Assembly (NCBI RefSeq): GCF_030812415.1 | Contig: NZ_JAUSST010000003.1 | Coordinates: 310,001 to 374,000 of the forward strand | Reading direction: 5' to 3' | Source of the DNA: Paenibacillus harenae | GTDB taxonomy: Bacteria > Bacillota > Bacilli > Paenibacillales > Paenibacillaceae | Length of the DNA stretch: 64,000 nucleotides | Shown: piece after piece, positions 54,119-62,684 of the stretch | How the letters are laid out: every line of letters begins with the position of its first letter | How positions within the stretch are numbered: position 1 is the first letter of the stretch | The notes under the pieces: generated by a model | Database searches by the model: none | What the model saw: only the letters and a program-made list of their open reading frames with translations | What the model was told of the DNA's origin: nothing | Program-made: the position numbers and the translations under genes

Positions 54119-55084
54119 TTGCAAAAAACAAAAATCGCAACCGAGACGATGATGCAGTCGAAGGGAAGCTCTGCCGGCTTGCAAGGGAAATGGGAACTGT
54201 TCGCGAAGGACGTGAAGCGGGATAAGCATTTGTACGTCCTGCTGGCTCCATATGTTGTGTTGTTTCTGATGTTCACCGTGCTTCCGGTCGCCATATCGAT
54301 TTTCTTCAGCTTTACGAATTTCAATATGCTGGAGGCTCCGCGCTGGGTCGGCTGGGAGAACTATTCCAAGCTGCTGTGGAACGATGACGTGTTCCTGATC
54401 GGGCTCAAAAATACGATGATCTTCGCCGTAATTACCGGACCGGTCAGCTATATTGCCTGCTTCGTCTTTGCCTGGCTCATTAATGAGCTTAATTCAAAGG
54501 TGAGAGCAATCATGACGCTCGTCTTCTTCGCTCCGTCGATATCGGGCAACGTTTTCTTTATATGGCAAATTATTTTTTCCGGCGATTCGTACGGCATCAT
54601 GAACGGATTGCTGATGAAGATCGGGATTATCTACGAGCCGATCCTTTGGCTGCAGAATCCGAAATACATGCTCACGATCATTATCGTCGTCCAATTGTGG
54701 CTTAGTCTGGGCACCAGCTTCCTGGCTTTCATTGCCGGCTTGCAGACGGTTGACCGTACGCTGTACGAGGCGGGAGCGGTGGACGGCGTAAGAAACCGAT
54801 GGCAGGAGCTTTGGTTTATTACTCTTCCTTCGATGAGGCCTCAGCTCATGTTCGGCGCCGTCATCCAGATCACATCCTCCCTTGCGGTTGCGGACGTCGC
54901 AATGGCATTGGCGGGCTTTCCGAGCGTGCAATACGGTGCTCATACGGTCGTTACCCACTTGGTGGATTACGGCACGATTCGGTTCGAGATGGGTTATGCG
55001 TCAGCCATTGCAACCGTTCTGTTCGTTCTGATGCTTGGCTCGAATCTGGCCGTTCAAAAGTTGCTGAAGAGGGTGGGGGAATAG
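54119..55084 (+). CDS. Sugar ABC transporter permease, MalF/UgpA type
   Basis: A 321-residue permease with six helices. Its EAA loop is EAGAVDGVRNRWQ then WFITLP near residues 218-238. TTG 54119 lies 8 bases after AGGAGG and 12 bases after the binding-protein stop. It pairs with the next gene, only 5 bases downstream. No ATPase is encoded in the operon. Confidence 0.92.
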   Translation: MQKTKIATETMMQSKGSSAGLQGKWELFAKDVKRDKHLYVLLAPYVVLFLMFTVLPVAISIFFSFTNFNMLEAPRWVGWENYSKLLWNDDVFLIGLKNTMIFAVITGPVSYIACFVFAWLINELNSKVRAIMTLVFFAPSISGNVFFIWQIIFSGDSYGIMNGLLMKIGIIYEPILWLQNPKYMLTIIIVVQLWLSLGTSFLAFIAGLQTVDRTLYEAGAVDGVRNRWQELWFITLPSMRPQLMFGAVIQITSSLAVADVAMALAGFPSVQYGAHTVVTHLVDYGTIRFEMGYASAIATVLFVLMLGSNLAVQKLLKRVGE

Positions 55085-55089
55085 GCGAG

Positions 55090-55953
55090 ATGAAGCTGGC
55101 TATAAGTCTCAAGAAAAAAGTGAACCGCTCCTGGCAGGTGGATGTCATGCTGTTCCTGCTGCTTGCCGTATTCGGCGCCTTTATGGCGGTTCCGTTGATT
55201 TACGTCATCAACAATGCGCTCAAGCCGCTGGATGAGCTGTTCGTATTCCCGCCTACGCTGTTCGTTAGGAATGCGACGCTCGATAACTTTACGGATTTGT
55301 TTCAAGTCATGAAGAGCTCATGGGTTCCGTTCTCCAGATATATTTTCAATACGTTCTTTATTACGGCGGCAGGCACCGCGGGCCATATTCTGCTCGCTTC
55401 GGCGGCGGCATACCCGCTGGCCAAACACAAATTCCGGGGCCACAAAATATTGTTCACGGTCATTGTTCTTTCGCTCATGTTCTCGCCGCATGTGACGGCC
55501 ATTCCGAACTATATGATCATGTCCGTCCTCGGATGGATCGATTCGTATCAGGCCATCATCATTCCGGCATTCGCTTACCCGCTCGGCCTGTATTTAATGA
55601 AGCAATTCATGGAGCAAATACCGGACGCGCTGCTGGAAGCCGCGAAGATTGACGGCGCCAGCGAATACCGTATTTTTTGGCAGGTCGTCATGCCGCTCGT
55701 TAAGCCTGCTTGGTTGACGCTGCTTATCCTCATGATGCAAATGCTGTGGGGAACGGATGGAGGCAGCTTTATCTACAGCGAGCAGCTCAAGACGATGCAT
55801 TACGCCATGGGACAGATCATTCAGGGCGGTATCGCCCGCGCAGGGGTGGGAGCCGCGGTTGCGGTTATTATGATGACGGTGCCGATCGTAACGTTTGTAT
55901 TGTCTCAGAGCAATGTAATTCAAACGATGGCAACGTCCGGCATGAAGGACTAA
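55090..55953 (+). CDS. Sugar ABC transporter permease, MalG type
   Basis: A 287-residue partner permease with an EAA loop EAAKIDGASEYRIFW then VVMP near 183-203. It lacks the FVKG-type end of LplC permeases and ends SNVIQTMATSGMKD, as MalG-type proteins do. ATG 55090 is used; a longer opening upstream overlaps the MalF-type gene and is not supported by any ribosome site. Confidence 0.92.
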   Translation: MKLAISLKKKVNRSWQVDVMLFLLLAVFGAFMAVPLIYVINNALKPLDELFVFPPTLFVRNATLDNFTDLFQVMKSSWVPFSRYIFNTFFITAAGTAGHILLASAAAYPLAKHKFRGHKILFTVIVLSLMFSPHVTAIPNYMIMSVLGWIDSYQAIIIPAFAYPLGLYLMKQFMEQIPDALLEAAKIDGASEYRIFWQVVMPLVKPAWLTLLILMMQMLWGTDGGSFIYSEQLKTMHYAMGQIIQGGIARAGVGAAVAVIMMTVPIVTFVLSQSNVIQTMATSGMKD

Positions 55954-55973
55954 AGCGATGGAGGCGTATAGGT

Positions 55974-57422
55974 TTGATAATAAAGCGATCGATTCTGATC
56001 CTGGCGGCTGTGATGATAGTTGCTTTCCTAAGTCCGAAGTCGGCTCACGCATCGCCGTATGAGGGATATGTCTATTCGTACTGGGGAGACGCCGTTAAAT
56101 CGCCGATTGCTTATCTTCCTTCCAGGACGATAACGGGACAGGAAATGGGCATTGGACCTTTGACGACGCCGACCGATATGTTCGCGGCTCCTGACGGCAA
56201 TCTGTATATTTTGGATTCCGGCAACGGGCGAATTGTGGTGCTTAACAGCGAGTGGAAGGCGATTCGCCAATATCAAGGCTTCGACAACAACGGCAAGCAG
56301 GATACCTTCAACAAACCGGAGGGCATCTTCGTTACCGGGGCGGGTCATATTTACGTGGCAGATACCGAGAACAGGCGTGTCGTAGTACTCGACGGCAGCG
56401 GAGCGCTCATCAGAGAAATCGGAGCTCCGAAGTCCGAGGTGCTTAGCGACAAGTTTGAATACATCCCGCGCAAGGTCATCGTCGATAAAGCCGGCCGTAT
56501 CTATGTTGTCGCGAGAGGCGTCTTCGACGGCATTATCGAATTCGACAGCGAAGGGGACTTTACCGGTTTTATAGGCACGAACCCCGTGCAATTCGATCCG
56601 GTGGATTTATTCTGGAAGACGGTATCGACCAAAGAACAGCGGGAAAAGATGATCCGGTTCGTCCCTATTGAATTCAATAATGTGGACGTGGATGCAGACG
56701 GATTTATCTTTACGACGACGGCCGACAAACAAACCTCGATTCCCGTGAAAAGGCTGAATCCGTCCGGCATCGACGTGCTGCGCATGAACGGGGATTGGGG
56801 GCCGATCGGCGACTTGACTCGAAATCCATCGGCTTTCATCGACATCGATGTCAGCGGCAACGGGGTGTATCGGACGCTTGATTCGACTCGGGGACGAATC
56901 TTCACGTATAACGAAGACGGAAATCTATTATACGTAGTCGGCCAAGTCGGCAATCAACGAGGCACATTCAAAAACCCGATTGCGATTGAAAGCTTTGGGA
57001 ATCGGATCTTTGCTCTGGATCGCGATCTGGGCATGATTACCGAGTTTACTGCGACCAAATTCGGAAGCTTGGTCAACGAAGCGAACGGTTTATACAGCAT
57101 AGGAAAACACGATGATGCGGCAAAAATATGGGAACAGGTGCTTAGACTTGATGCGAATTACGAAATGGCCTATGTCGGTATCGGCAAGTCGATGCTGCGT
57201 AAAGGCGAATATAAGCAAGCGATGACTTATCTGAAGTTAGGCAGCGACAGAGAATATTATTCCAAAGCGTTAACGAAGTACCGCAGGGAATATATGCGCG
57301 AGAACTTCGGAACCTACATGACGATTCTAATCGCTTTCATAGCGGTCGTAGTGGCCATGCGCCGAGGCCTGAGGTCAAGAAGAGGGGGCATGAAACAAAA
57401 TGCAGTTTCTCAAGGACATTAA
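55974..57422 (+). CDS. Exported NHL-repeat protein with TPR and C-terminal membrane helix
   Basis: A 482-residue protein: signal peptide (ILILAAVMIVAFLSPKSAHA), then NHL/beta-propeller repeats (PTDMFAAPDGNLYILDSGNGRIVVL; KPEGIFVTGAGHIYVADTENRRVVVL; and later blades), a TPR segment (GKHDDAAKIWEQVLRLDANYEMAYVGIGKSML split over about 380-440), and a terminal membrane helix (FGTYMTILIAFIAVVVAM) with a basic tail. TTG 55974 follows GGAGG by 9 bases. It overlaps the YIP1-type gene. A scaffold or sensor role beside the transporter is inferred; no catalytic motif is seen. Confidence 0.83.
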   Translation: MIIKRSILILAAVMIVAFLSPKSAHASPYEGYVYSYWGDAVKSPIAYLPSRTITGQEMGIGPLTTPTDMFAAPDGNLYILDSGNGRIVVLNSEWKAIRQYQGFDNNGKQDTFNKPEGIFVTGAGHIYVADTENRRVVVLDGSGALIREIGAPKSEVLSDKFEYIPRKVIVDKAGRIYVVARGVFDGIIEFDSEGDFTGFIGTNPVQFDPVDLFWKTVSTKEQREKMIRFVPIEFNNVDVDADGFIFTTTADKQTSIPVKRLNPSGIDVLRMNGDWGPIGDLTRNPSAFIDIDVSGNGVYRTLDSTRGRIFTYNEDGNLLYVVGQVGNQRGTFKNPIAIESFGNRIFALDRDLGMITEFTATKFGSLVNEANGLYSIGKHDDAAKIWEQVLRLDANYEMAYVGIGKSMLRKGEYKQAMTYLKLGSDREYYSKALTKYRREYMRENFGTYMTILIAFIAVVVAMRRGLRSRRGGMKQNAVSQGH

Positions 57423-58023
57423 ATACACGCTGCATGTCGCTTTTCACCCCTTTGACGGGTTCTGGGATCTGAAGTACGAGAACAAAGGGAAGCTTAGGGT
57501 CGCGCTTGCCATCCTGCTCGGCGTGACGGTCATGATGATATTGAAACGCCAGTATTCCGGTTATGTCGTCAACTTTAATTATCCGCTTGATCTTAACAGC
57601 ATTAACGAGTTGAAATACATTGTGTTCCCGTTTCTGCTCTGGTGCGTCGCGAACTGGTCGTTAACGACGCTAATGGACGGGGAAGGGAAATTCAAAGAAA
57701 TCGTCATCGCCACGGGTTATGCGATGCTCCCTTTGATTTTGCTCTATCTGCCCAATTTATTGCTCAGCAATGTCATTACGCTGCGCGAGGCTTCATTCTA
57801 TTATTTATTGGAATCCGTGGCTGCGCTATGGTTTGTTTGGTTGATGTTTATCGGAACGATGACGGTTCATCAGTATACGGTGATGAAGACGATCGTGACC
57901 ATGCTGTTAACCATCGTGGTCATGGGCGTCATCATCTTCTTGGGACTGCTGTTCTTCAGTCTCATTCAACAAATTGTCGGTTTTGTTTACACGATCTATC
58001 AGGAACTTTCATTGCGAGCATAA
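57400..58023 (+). CDS. YIP1-family membrane protein
   Basis: A 207-residue integral membrane protein with five predicted helices after an N-terminal cytoplasmic segment (YTLHVAFHPFDGFWDLKYENKGK), as usual for bacterial Yip1/YckC-like proteins. ATG 57400 lies inside the end of the NHL-protein gene (23-base overlap). Its function is unknown; the constant neighbours here (NHL protein, DUF5696 protein, sugar permeases) point to a polysaccharide-uptake accessory role. Confidence 0.82.
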   Translation: MQFLKDIKYTLHVAFHPFDGFWDLKYENKGKLRVALAILLGVTVMMILKRQYSGYVVNFNYPLDLNSINELKYIVFPFLLWCVANWSLTTLMDGEGKFKEIVIATGYAMLPLILLYLPNLLLSNVITLREASFYYLLESVAALWFVWLMFIGTMTVHQYTVMKTIVTMLLTIVVMGVIIFLGLLFFSLIQQIVGFVYTIYQELSLRA

Positions 58024-58043
58024 GGAGAAAGGGGGGCCAAGCG

Positions 58044-60623
58044 GTGAAACGGAGGCTTGCGAGCATCATGTCGGCAGTCATTATCGGCTGCTTGCTTATA
58101 TCCCAAGGCACCAATTTCGCAGAACCTGCATCCGAAGAGGTGTCCGATTCAGAGGCAGAGGCAACTGCCGTATCCGAGTCCGCGCCTGGCGACAAGCCCG
58201 AGGCTGCGAGCGCAGATCCGAGCAAGACGGCGAGTATAGCCGAAGGTATGGAGCAGGCGGCCGAAAATGAATTTTTGATCTTGTACGTCAACAGCGCAAC
58301 GACGGAGATCGCGGTTCAGGATAAGCGCAGCGGGGCGATCTGGTATTCCAATCCGCAAGATCGCGCGGACGATTCCGTAGCGACCGGCTATAACAAAGAG
58401 AAGCTGAACGTACAGGTCGAGATCTCTTATTTGGACAATGCGGGCAATTCGTTGAAGTATGACAATTATACGCACAGCGTTCAGAACGGCCAATTTGTCA
58501 TCGAGAAGGTAAAGGGCGGCTTGAACATCTTTTACACGCTAGGGGAAGTGAAAAGCGATATCGACGCAATTCCTAAGTATATTAGCGAGGAAAGATTTCA
58601 ATCGCTCATCCTGGATAAAATCGAGGATGACGGAGACAAACGGGAAGTCGAGAAGCGGTTCAAGCATAACGCGGAAGAGAAGCGTTACGAAAGAAGGGAC
58701 TCCTCCTTGAAGGGTGTTGGTCTCAAGAAGGTAACGGATGTTTTCGCCAAGATCGGATACGACGAGGAACAGATAGCGATCGATAATGCTGCTTCCGGCG
58801 AGGCGGCTGCAGGCGAACTTTCTGTGAAGCTCCCTCTCCAATATCGGCTTGACGGAGATGGGCTGAAGGTGACGGTGGACGCAGAGGGGGCCGAGTATCC
58901 CGATTCGATGAAGATTGAGAGACTATCGCTGCTGCCGTTCTTTGGCGCGAGCGGTGTTAGGGATGAAGGCTACACGCTCGTACCGGACGGCTCGGGTTCG
59001 CTCATCCACTTCAATAATGAAAAAACGTATGCAGCCCCATACCGAGTGGATTTATACGGGACCGATGCGGCTATTTACCAGCCAATCAAAATTCAAAATG
59101 ATGAAGCTGCGCGATTGCCTGTATTCGGGATGAAATACGAGGACCGGGCATTCGTAGGCATTATTGAAGAAGGCGATGCGGTCGCCGCGGTCGAGGCTGA
59201 CGTTAGCGGCAGGCTGAACGTTTACAATACGGTATCCCCGAGCTTTACGCTCCGCCATTTGGCGGAGGTTACGCTGACGAACGGGTGGCGCTCCAGTACG
59301 GTGAAGAAGTTTCAAGCAGAGCCTTTCGGGGGCGACATTACCGTTCGCTACGGATTTCTCGGCGCCGAAGACGCCAGCTACTCCGGCATGGCCGCGCATT
59401 ACCGCGATTACTTAATCAAGCAAGCGGGTCTGACCAGGCTGACAGACGAAGAGGGCGTACCGTTCTATGCCGAGTTTATCGGCGGCATACCGAAAAAGAA
59501 GTTTTTCCTGGGCATTCCTTATAACTCCTATGAGCCGCTAACGACCTTCAATGAGGCCGAATCCGTATTGGGCGAAATGCTGGACATGGGAATCGGCAAT
59601 ATCAAGCTGCGTTATACAGGTTGGTTCAACGGCGGCATCAACCATGACCTCCCGAAATCCATTACGGTCGACAAGAAGCTTGGCGGCAGCAAAGGATTGA
59701 AGGGGCTGAAGGCTTATACCGACGAGAACCGCATTTCGCTGTTCCCCGACGCAACCTTCCTTGAAGCAACCCGGAACGCGGACGATTTCAAAAAGTCCAA
59801 ACAGGCTTCCCGGTTTATTACGGGCAAGCTGGCGAAAGTATATCCGTATTACGCGGCCGACTTCGGCGAGAACGACTATCTGGATCCCGGCTATGCGATC
59901 AGTCCGAAGGTGCTGCCGAATATGGTAGACGGATTCATAGACGATTACGAGAAGCTTGGGCTCGCCGGATTGTCGCTGCGCGATATGGGGAACAAGTTGA
60001 ATTCCGATTATAACCGTTCCAACGTCATCGATCGCGAAGAAGCGAAGGGCATCGTCAATGAACAGTTGAAGCGGATAAGCGGCTCCGCCATGGAAATATT
60101 GGTGGAAGGCGGAAACGCCTATGCGGCTGCCTATGCGCGGCATATCGTGGATGCGCCGATGACAAGCAGCGAATTTATCATTACCGACGAAACCGTTCCA
60201 TTCTTCCAGTTGGTGTTTCACGGTTACGTTCATTATGCCGGAAAGGCCTGGAACATGGCGGACGAACAGGATTCGACGCATAACTTCCTGAAGGCGCTCG
60301 AAACGGGCTCCGCTTTGAACTATACGTGGTTTAATGCCGATTCGTCGGCGATTAAGATGACGGAATTCGCCGACTTGTATTCCGCCGATTACCGGCTATG
60401 GATAGACGACGCGGCGCAAAGGTATCGCGAACTGAACGATGTTCTCCATGATGTGCAGTCCCAAACGATTGTCGATCATCGGATGCTGGCAAAGGGCGTC
60501 TATCAAACGACGTTCGAGCAAGGCAAAACCATTATCGTCAATTATAACGATACGGAATCGAACGTGGACGGAATTACAGTGGGCGCGAAGGATTACCTAG
60601 TTGGAGGTGAAACGGGACAATGA
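58044..60623 (+). CDS. DUF5696 domain-containing exported protein
   Basis: An 859-residue exported protein. The signal peptide (SIMSAVIIGCLLISQGTNFA) is followed by an acidic Ala/Glu/Ser linker and a large domain that matches the DUF5696 family as I know it: FLILYVNSATTEIAVQDKRSG near the start, YTLVPDGSGSLIHFNNEK in the middle, and a barrel-like second half (MGIGNIKLRYTGWFNGGINH, LFPDATF, ILVEGGNAYAAAYA, VPFFQLVFHGYVHYAG). This second half resembles a TIM-barrel glycosidase fold, though no activity is established. GTG 58044 follows GGAGAAAGGGGGG. It overlaps the next permease gene by 4 bases. Confidence 0.83.
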   Translation: MKRRLASIMSAVIIGCLLISQGTNFAEPASEEVSDSEAEATAVSESAPGDKPEAASADPSKTASIAEGMEQAAENEFLILYVNSATTEIAVQDKRSGAIWYSNPQDRADDSVATGYNKEKLNVQVEISYLDNAGNSLKYDNYTHSVQNGQFVIEKVKGGLNIFYTLGEVKSDIDAIPKYISEERFQSLILDKIEDDGDKREVEKRFKHNAEEKRYERRDSSLKGVGLKKVTDVFAKIGYDEEQIAIDNAASGEAAAGELSVKLPLQYRLDGDGLKVTVDAEGAEYPDSMKIERLSLLPFFGASGVRDEGYTLVPDGSGSLIHFNNEKTYAAPYRVDLYGTDAAIYQPIKIQNDEAARLPVFGMKYEDRAFVGIIEEGDAVAAVEADVSGRLNVYNTVSPSFTLRHLAEVTLTNGWRSSTVKKFQAEPFGGDITVRYGFLGAEDASYSGMAAHYRDYLIKQAGLTRLTDEEGVPFYAEFIGGIPKKKFFLGIPYNSYEPLTTFNEAESVLGEMLDMGIGNIKLRYTGWFNGGINHDLPKSITVDKKLGGSKGLKGLKAYTDENRISLFPDATFLEATRNADDFKKSKQASRFITGKLAKVYPYYAADFGENDYLDPGYAISPKVLPNMVDGFIDDYEKLGLAGLSLRDMGNKLNSDYNRSNVIDREEAKGIVNEQLKRISGSAMEILVEGGNAYAAAYARHIVDAPMTSSEFIITDETVPFFQLVFHGYVHYAGKAWNMADEQDSTHNFLKALETGSALNYTWFNADSSAIKMTEFADLYSADYRLWIDDAAQRYRELNDVLHDVQSQTIVDHRMLAKGVYQTTFEQGKTIIVNYNDTESNVDGITVGAKDYLVGGETGQ

Positions 60624-61519
60624 AGCTTAAGAAGCTATCGCTGGAACAGAAAAACAGATATTACGGATTATACTTTATCCTCCCTTGGTTTGTAGGCTTC
60701 TTGTTCCTGTTCATGATTCCGCTGCTGTCCTCGCTCCGGTACAGCTTAAGCAATCTGCAGGTTACGGATGAGGGCTTCAGCCTGGATTTTATCGGCTTTG
60801 CCAACTACCGCGAGGCTCTGCTGTCGCATGAATCGTATGTCCGGATCTTGACGGAATCCGTCATCAATATTGGCGTTAATACACCGCTTATCATTATTTT
60901 CAGCTTGTTTTTTGCCGTTCTTCTTAATCAGAAGTTTAGAGGACGGGTGTTGGCGCGGGCCATCTTCTTCCTCCCGGTTATTCTGGCATCGGGTATTATC
61001 GCCAGCATCGAGAACGGGGATTTGATGCAGTCCGTCGTGAAAAGCGCGAACGACACGACAGGCGGCGATTTATCGGTTATCGATAATCTGCAGCTCACGG
61101 TCATGCTCGTCCAATCCGGAATCGATATCAGGTTTGTCGAATACCTGACCGGCGCCGTCAGCCGAATCTATGAGATCGTCAGTCAATCCGGCGTGCAAAT
61201 ATTAATATTCCTGGCCGGGCTCCAGTCGATTTCTCCCTCCTTGTACGAGGCCGCCAAGATCGAAGGCTCGACCGGCTACGAGGCGTTCTGGAAAATCACG
61301 TTTCCTATGATCAGCCCATTAATATTAACCAATCTGGTCTATACGATCATCGACAGCTTTATCAGCGATGAAACGAGCCGTTTAGTCGTGGATACGGCTT
61401 TCAAAAGCTTCAATTTCGGCCTCAGTGCCGCGATGGCCTGGATGTATTTTGCCGTCATCGCGCTTGTGCTGTGGATTACGACGTCGATTGTATCGCGCAA
61501 AGTCTTTTACCAAGATTAA
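60620..61519 (+). CDS. Sugar ABC transporter permease, MalF type (second pair)
   Basis: A 299-residue permease with six helices and an EAA loop EAAKIEGSTGYEAFW then ITFP near 210-229. An unusual extended loop (GDLMQSVVKSANDTTGGDLS through DIRFVEYLTGAVSRI) sits between helices 3 and 4. ATGA overlap with the DUF5696 gene indicates coupled translation. It belongs with the permease at 61659 despite the repeat array between them. Confidence 0.9.
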   Translation: MKLKKLSLEQKNRYYGLYFILPWFVGFLFLFMIPLLSSLRYSLSNLQVTDEGFSLDFIGFANYREALLSHESYVRILTESVINIGVNTPLIIIFSLFFAVLLNQKFRGRVLARAIFFLPVILASGIIASIENGDLMQSVVKSANDTTGGDLSVIDNLQLTVMLVQSGIDIRFVEYLTGAVSRIYEIVSQSGVQILIFLAGLQSISPSLYEAAKIEGSTGYEAFWKITFPMISPLILTNLVYTIIDSFISDETSRLVVDTAFKSFNFGLSAAMAWMYFAVIALVLWITTSIVSRKVFYQD

Positions 61520-61525
61520 CTGTTT

Positions 61526-61647
61526 AGCGAATGCTTACGAAGTGTGTTTGCTCGCAAACACTTAAAGCGAATGCTTACGAAGTGTGTTTGCTCCGCAAAC
61601 ACTTAAAGCGAATGCTTACGAAGCGTGTTTGCTCCGCAAACACTTAA
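61526..61647 (+). repeat. Three tandem 40-41-base hairpin repeats
   Basis: Units at 61526-61565, 61566-61606 and 61607-61647. Each begins AGCGAATGCTTACGAAG and ends with a self-complementary half (TTTGCTCCGCAAA flanked by AAGTG/CACTT with a 2-base bulge). The array separates the two permease genes and ends 5 bases before AGGAGG of the second. Confidence 0.9.
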
Positions 61648-61658
61648 GGAGGAGTGTC

Positions 61659-62675
61659 ATGAAGTCGGAAACCGCAGTGCATGGGCGGCAGGCGAGAGAA
61701 GAGCGGCTGCAACGGATGGCATCCGCTGCCTATTGGGTGGAATTCGCAAAAAAATGGTTATGGGTTGTCATTCGATTCGTGCTCATATTCGGCATAGCGT
61801 TCGTCATTGTTTATCCGATTCTGCTCAAGCTGTCGATTGCATTCAAGAGCATGGACGATTTGTACGATTCTACGGTCATTTGGGTGCCCAAGGCGTTCAC
61901 GCTCGACAACTTCAAGCTTGTGTTCACGGCGATGAACTATCCGAAGGTCCTGACGAATACGTTGCTGCTCTCCTCTGGAGTTATGGTCCTGCAGACGATA
62001 ACCTGCGTACTGGCCGGATATGGTTTCGCCAGAGTGAAGTTCAGGGGTAGCGGCTTATTGTTCGGGGCAGTTATTTTTACGATTCTAGTGCCATCGCATA
62101 CGATTATGATTCCGCTTTACTTGCATTTCAAAAATTTCGATCTATTCGGATTGATCGAGCTGATTAAGGGCAAACCGGCCAATCTGATCAACACCTACTG
62201 GCCGTTTATTATTTCTTCGGTACTCGGTATGGGCGTAAAAACGGGCTTGTACGTTTATATTTTCCGCCAATTTTTCAGAGGAATCCCGAGGGAGATCGAA
62301 GAAGCCGCTTATGTAGACGGCGCCGGCTATTTCTCGACCTTCAGCAGGGTTATTCTGCCCAATGCAATCCCTTCGATGGTGACGGTGATGCTGTTCTCTT
62401 TCGTATGGCAATGGAATGATTCTTTCTTTACGAACATGTATTTGAATGAACCGAAGGTTATGTCGGCGATGATGTCATCCTCCGGTTATGCCATCGCGAC
62501 TTTCCTTGGCGGAGGCGAGCAGGCGGCAACGGCATCTTACGTACAGGATCCGTTCTTCATGTCCATGATGATGAACACAAGCGTCTTGATGGCCATTCTA
62601 CCGCTCATCATTTTATATGTGTTCGTGCAAAGGCACTTCGTGGAGAGCGTCGAGCGCTCGGGATTAGTAGGTTAG
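61659..62675 (+). CDS. Sugar ABC transporter permease, MalG type (second pair)
   Basis: A 338-residue permease with a longer cytoplasmic N-terminus (~45 residues), six helices and an EAA loop EEAAYVDGAGYFSTFSRVILP near 213-234. ATG 61659 follows AAGGAGGAG; in-frame codons upstream come from the hairpin repeats and were excluded. It is the partner of 60620 and gives the operon a second complete permease pair. Confidence 0.92.
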   Translation: MKSETAVHGRQAREERLQRMASAAYWVEFAKKWLWVVIRFVLIFGIAFVIVYPILLKLSIAFKSMDDLYDSTVIWVPKAFTLDNFKLVFTAMNYPKVLTNTLLLSSGVMVLQTITCVLAGYGFARVKFRGSGLLFGAVIFTILVPSHTIMIPLYLHFKNFDLFGLIELIKGKPANLINTYWPFIISSVLGMGVKTGLYVYIFRQFFRGIPREIEEAAYVDGAGYFSTFSRVILPNAIPSMVTVMLFSFVWQWNDSFFTNMYLNEPKVMSAMMSSSGYAIATFLGGGEQAATASYVQDPFFMSMMMNTSVLMAILPLIILYVFVQRHFVESVERSGLVG

Positions 62676-62684
62676 GAGAGGCGG

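Noticed and set aside
61526..61647. CRISPR array
   Set aside because: Units are directly adjacent with no spacers, and no cas genes are nearby.
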